Below are positions 63,187 through 64,000 of a DNA stretch of 64,000 bases, piece by piece. The position numbers and the translations under genes are program-made. The notes under the pieces are model-generated. The model made no database searches. It was given only the letters and a program-made list of their open reading frames with translations, and was not told the DNA's origin. Every line of letters starts with the position of its first letter. Position 1 is the first letter of the stretch. The stretch spans positions 17,468 to 81,467 of the forward strand of contig JAEWQJ010000005.1 of NCBI GenBank assembly GCA_023399215.1, read 5' to 3'. The stretch is from Methanobacteriota archaeon (GTDB lineage Archaea; Halobacteriota; Methanosarcinia; Methanosarcinales; Methanosarcinaceae).

Positions 63187-64000
63187 ATGTTTGTTAAACA
63201 AAACAAAATTGTAGAACAGATCTGTGAAATACCGGTTACGCTTGGAGATATCTCCGAGAGCATCTTTGGGGGTATAAACACACAAAACGGTCTACTTCAC
63301 AGGCTTGCCCTTCCTGAAGAGGGCGGTTCCGATTCATATTATCTTTGCGAAGGCCTCTGCAGGCCTGTATTTATAGAACCTGAAATTGTTTATCCTTATG
63401 TATCAGAAGCCTTTTCCGAAAAATTTGCATTTCGCCCTACATCTTATCGTTTCATGCTGCCTTATGAATTGTCCACAATGGGAAAAAAGAACGAATACAA
63501 CGTAATTCCTCCCGAAGAACTCCAGACAAAATTCCCTATGGCTTACGGGAGAATTCTGGAATTCAAAAGAAAATTCCTCCACGACTCGACTCCCCTTAAA
63601 TCTGCAGACTACAGTATAAAAGGCAGAAAATTTCTGGAATACTTTAATACTCCTAAGATTATTGTTACTGAAGGCTATCATCTGCAGGCTGCATATGATG
63701 CTGAAGGGAACCATATATTTGAGAACGGATGCGGCATTGTTCTTAAGGATCCAGGCAGGTATGCCTATATTACTGCAGTGCTTAACAGTCCGATTGCCAG
63801 ACTCTTTCCTTCAATCTGTAAGTCTAAAATGGCATACTCGAGCTACACAGCTCCTGCAGTGATAAAACGTTTCCCAATCGTGTTTCCTGATTCCAGGCTA
63901 ACTGAAGATCTCATAGATACTATATCTAGTTACCTTGCGTTCCTGAACAGGGAAAAGTATGCAAGGAATTACGGAGTGCCAGACTGGCTTCGGGAACTTA
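63187..64000 (+). CDS. TaqI-like C-terminal specificity domain protein, 3' end outside window
   Basis: The frame opens at ATG 63187, directly after an in-frame TAG (63184-63186), and stays open to the window edge (271 codons seen). The protein begins KIVEQICEIPVTLGDISESIFGGINTQNG, the entry of a DNA target-recognition domain, and later shows KIIVTEGYHLQAAYD, AYITAVLNSPIARLF and the IKRFPIVFP end-helix. These are the features of the TaqI-like specificity domain normally fused behind a methyltransferase or type IIG enzyme. No NPPY or SAM motif precedes it, so it stands alone here. Whether it partners with a methylase lies beyond the edge. Confidence 0.75.
   Translation, partial: MFVKQNKIVEQICEIPVTLGDISESIFGGINTQNGLLHRLALPEEGGSDSYYLCEGLCRPVFIEPEIVYPYVSEAFSEKFAFRPTSYRFMLPYELSTMGKKNEYNVIPPEELQTKFPMAYGRILEFKRKFLHDSTPLKSADYSIKGRKFLEYFNTPKIIVTEGYHLQAAYDAEGNHIFENGCGIVLKDPGRYAYITAVLNSPIARLFPSICKSKMAYSSYTAPAVIKRFPIVFPDSRLTEDLIDTISSYLAFLNREKYARNYGVPDWLREL

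Noticed and set aside
1..64000. CRISPR arrays, tRNA or rRNA genes
   Set aside because: No regular 24-37 bp repeats with unique spacers, and no T-loop or rRNA signatures seen on either strand. The tandem repeats listed lack spacers.

Overview
The window reads as a stretch of a Methanosarcina-type methanogenic archaeon chromosome. The evidence is archaeal information-processing genes (aIF6, L39e, L31e, LX, S19e, prefoldin alpha, FtsY), an F420-reducing hydrogenase operon frhADGB, an Agl23-type membrane glycosyltransferase, AT-rich intergenic DNA, Shine-Dalgarno motifs of the GGAGGTGA type with frequent TTG and GTG starts, and large beta-helix and beta-propeller surface proteins. The frh operon points to a hydrogen-using freshwater type (barkeri/mazei-like). 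No rRNA, tRNA, CRISPR array or intact transposase was seen.

Layout. 0-17 kb: the 3' part of an aldehyde dehydrogenase, a DUF3303 protein, a 15-bp tandem-repeat ORF, an FAD oxidoreductase, a Ca2+-type P-ATPase, a CPA2 antiporter, a CBS protein, Agl23, moaD-moeA, a crcB pair, a 57-aa conserved protein, a YkgJ Cys-cluster protein, the archaeal riboflavin-pathway reductase, a four-CBS protein and a UspA. 17-29 kb: an amidohydrolase, a candidate structured RNA, DUF167 and Toprim proteins, the proline genes proA-proB-proC, a peroxiredoxin, a DUF523/DUF1722 protein, a secreted transglutaminase-like protein and a PspC mini-protein. 29.5-34.5 kb: a minus-strand cluster rps19e - pdcd5 - PP-loop ATPase - rpl39e - rpl31e - aif6 - rplX - pfdA - ftsY, joining ribosome assembly, chaperoning and membrane targeting. 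36-39.5 kb: frhADGB, with base and codon use visibly richer in G+C than its surroundings.

From 39.5 to 64 kb the window is more accessory and AT-rich. It holds a membrane pentapeptide-repeat protein, a GT39-like membrane protein, an Lhr helicase, a membrane zinc-ribbon protein between short direct repeats, a YVTN propeller, a three-gene cytoplasmic ABC ATPase / HypB-like GTPase / solute-binding-like cluster, a chagasin-type inhibitor, a DUF3267 membrane protease-like protein with an odd start, a DUF1232 protein, an MDR oxidoreductase, a NosD-like beta-helix protein, a GNAT acetyltransferase, and at the right edge a stand-alone TaqI-like DNA-specificity domain.

The observations most worth following are the cytoplasmic ABC/GTPase/binding-protein operon (50.5-53.4 kb), the putative structured RNA at 18.65-18.85 kb, the stand-alone specificity domain, and the many short tandem repeats (10-46 bp units) that sit between genes across the window. 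All calls come from reading the sequence. No database search was run.
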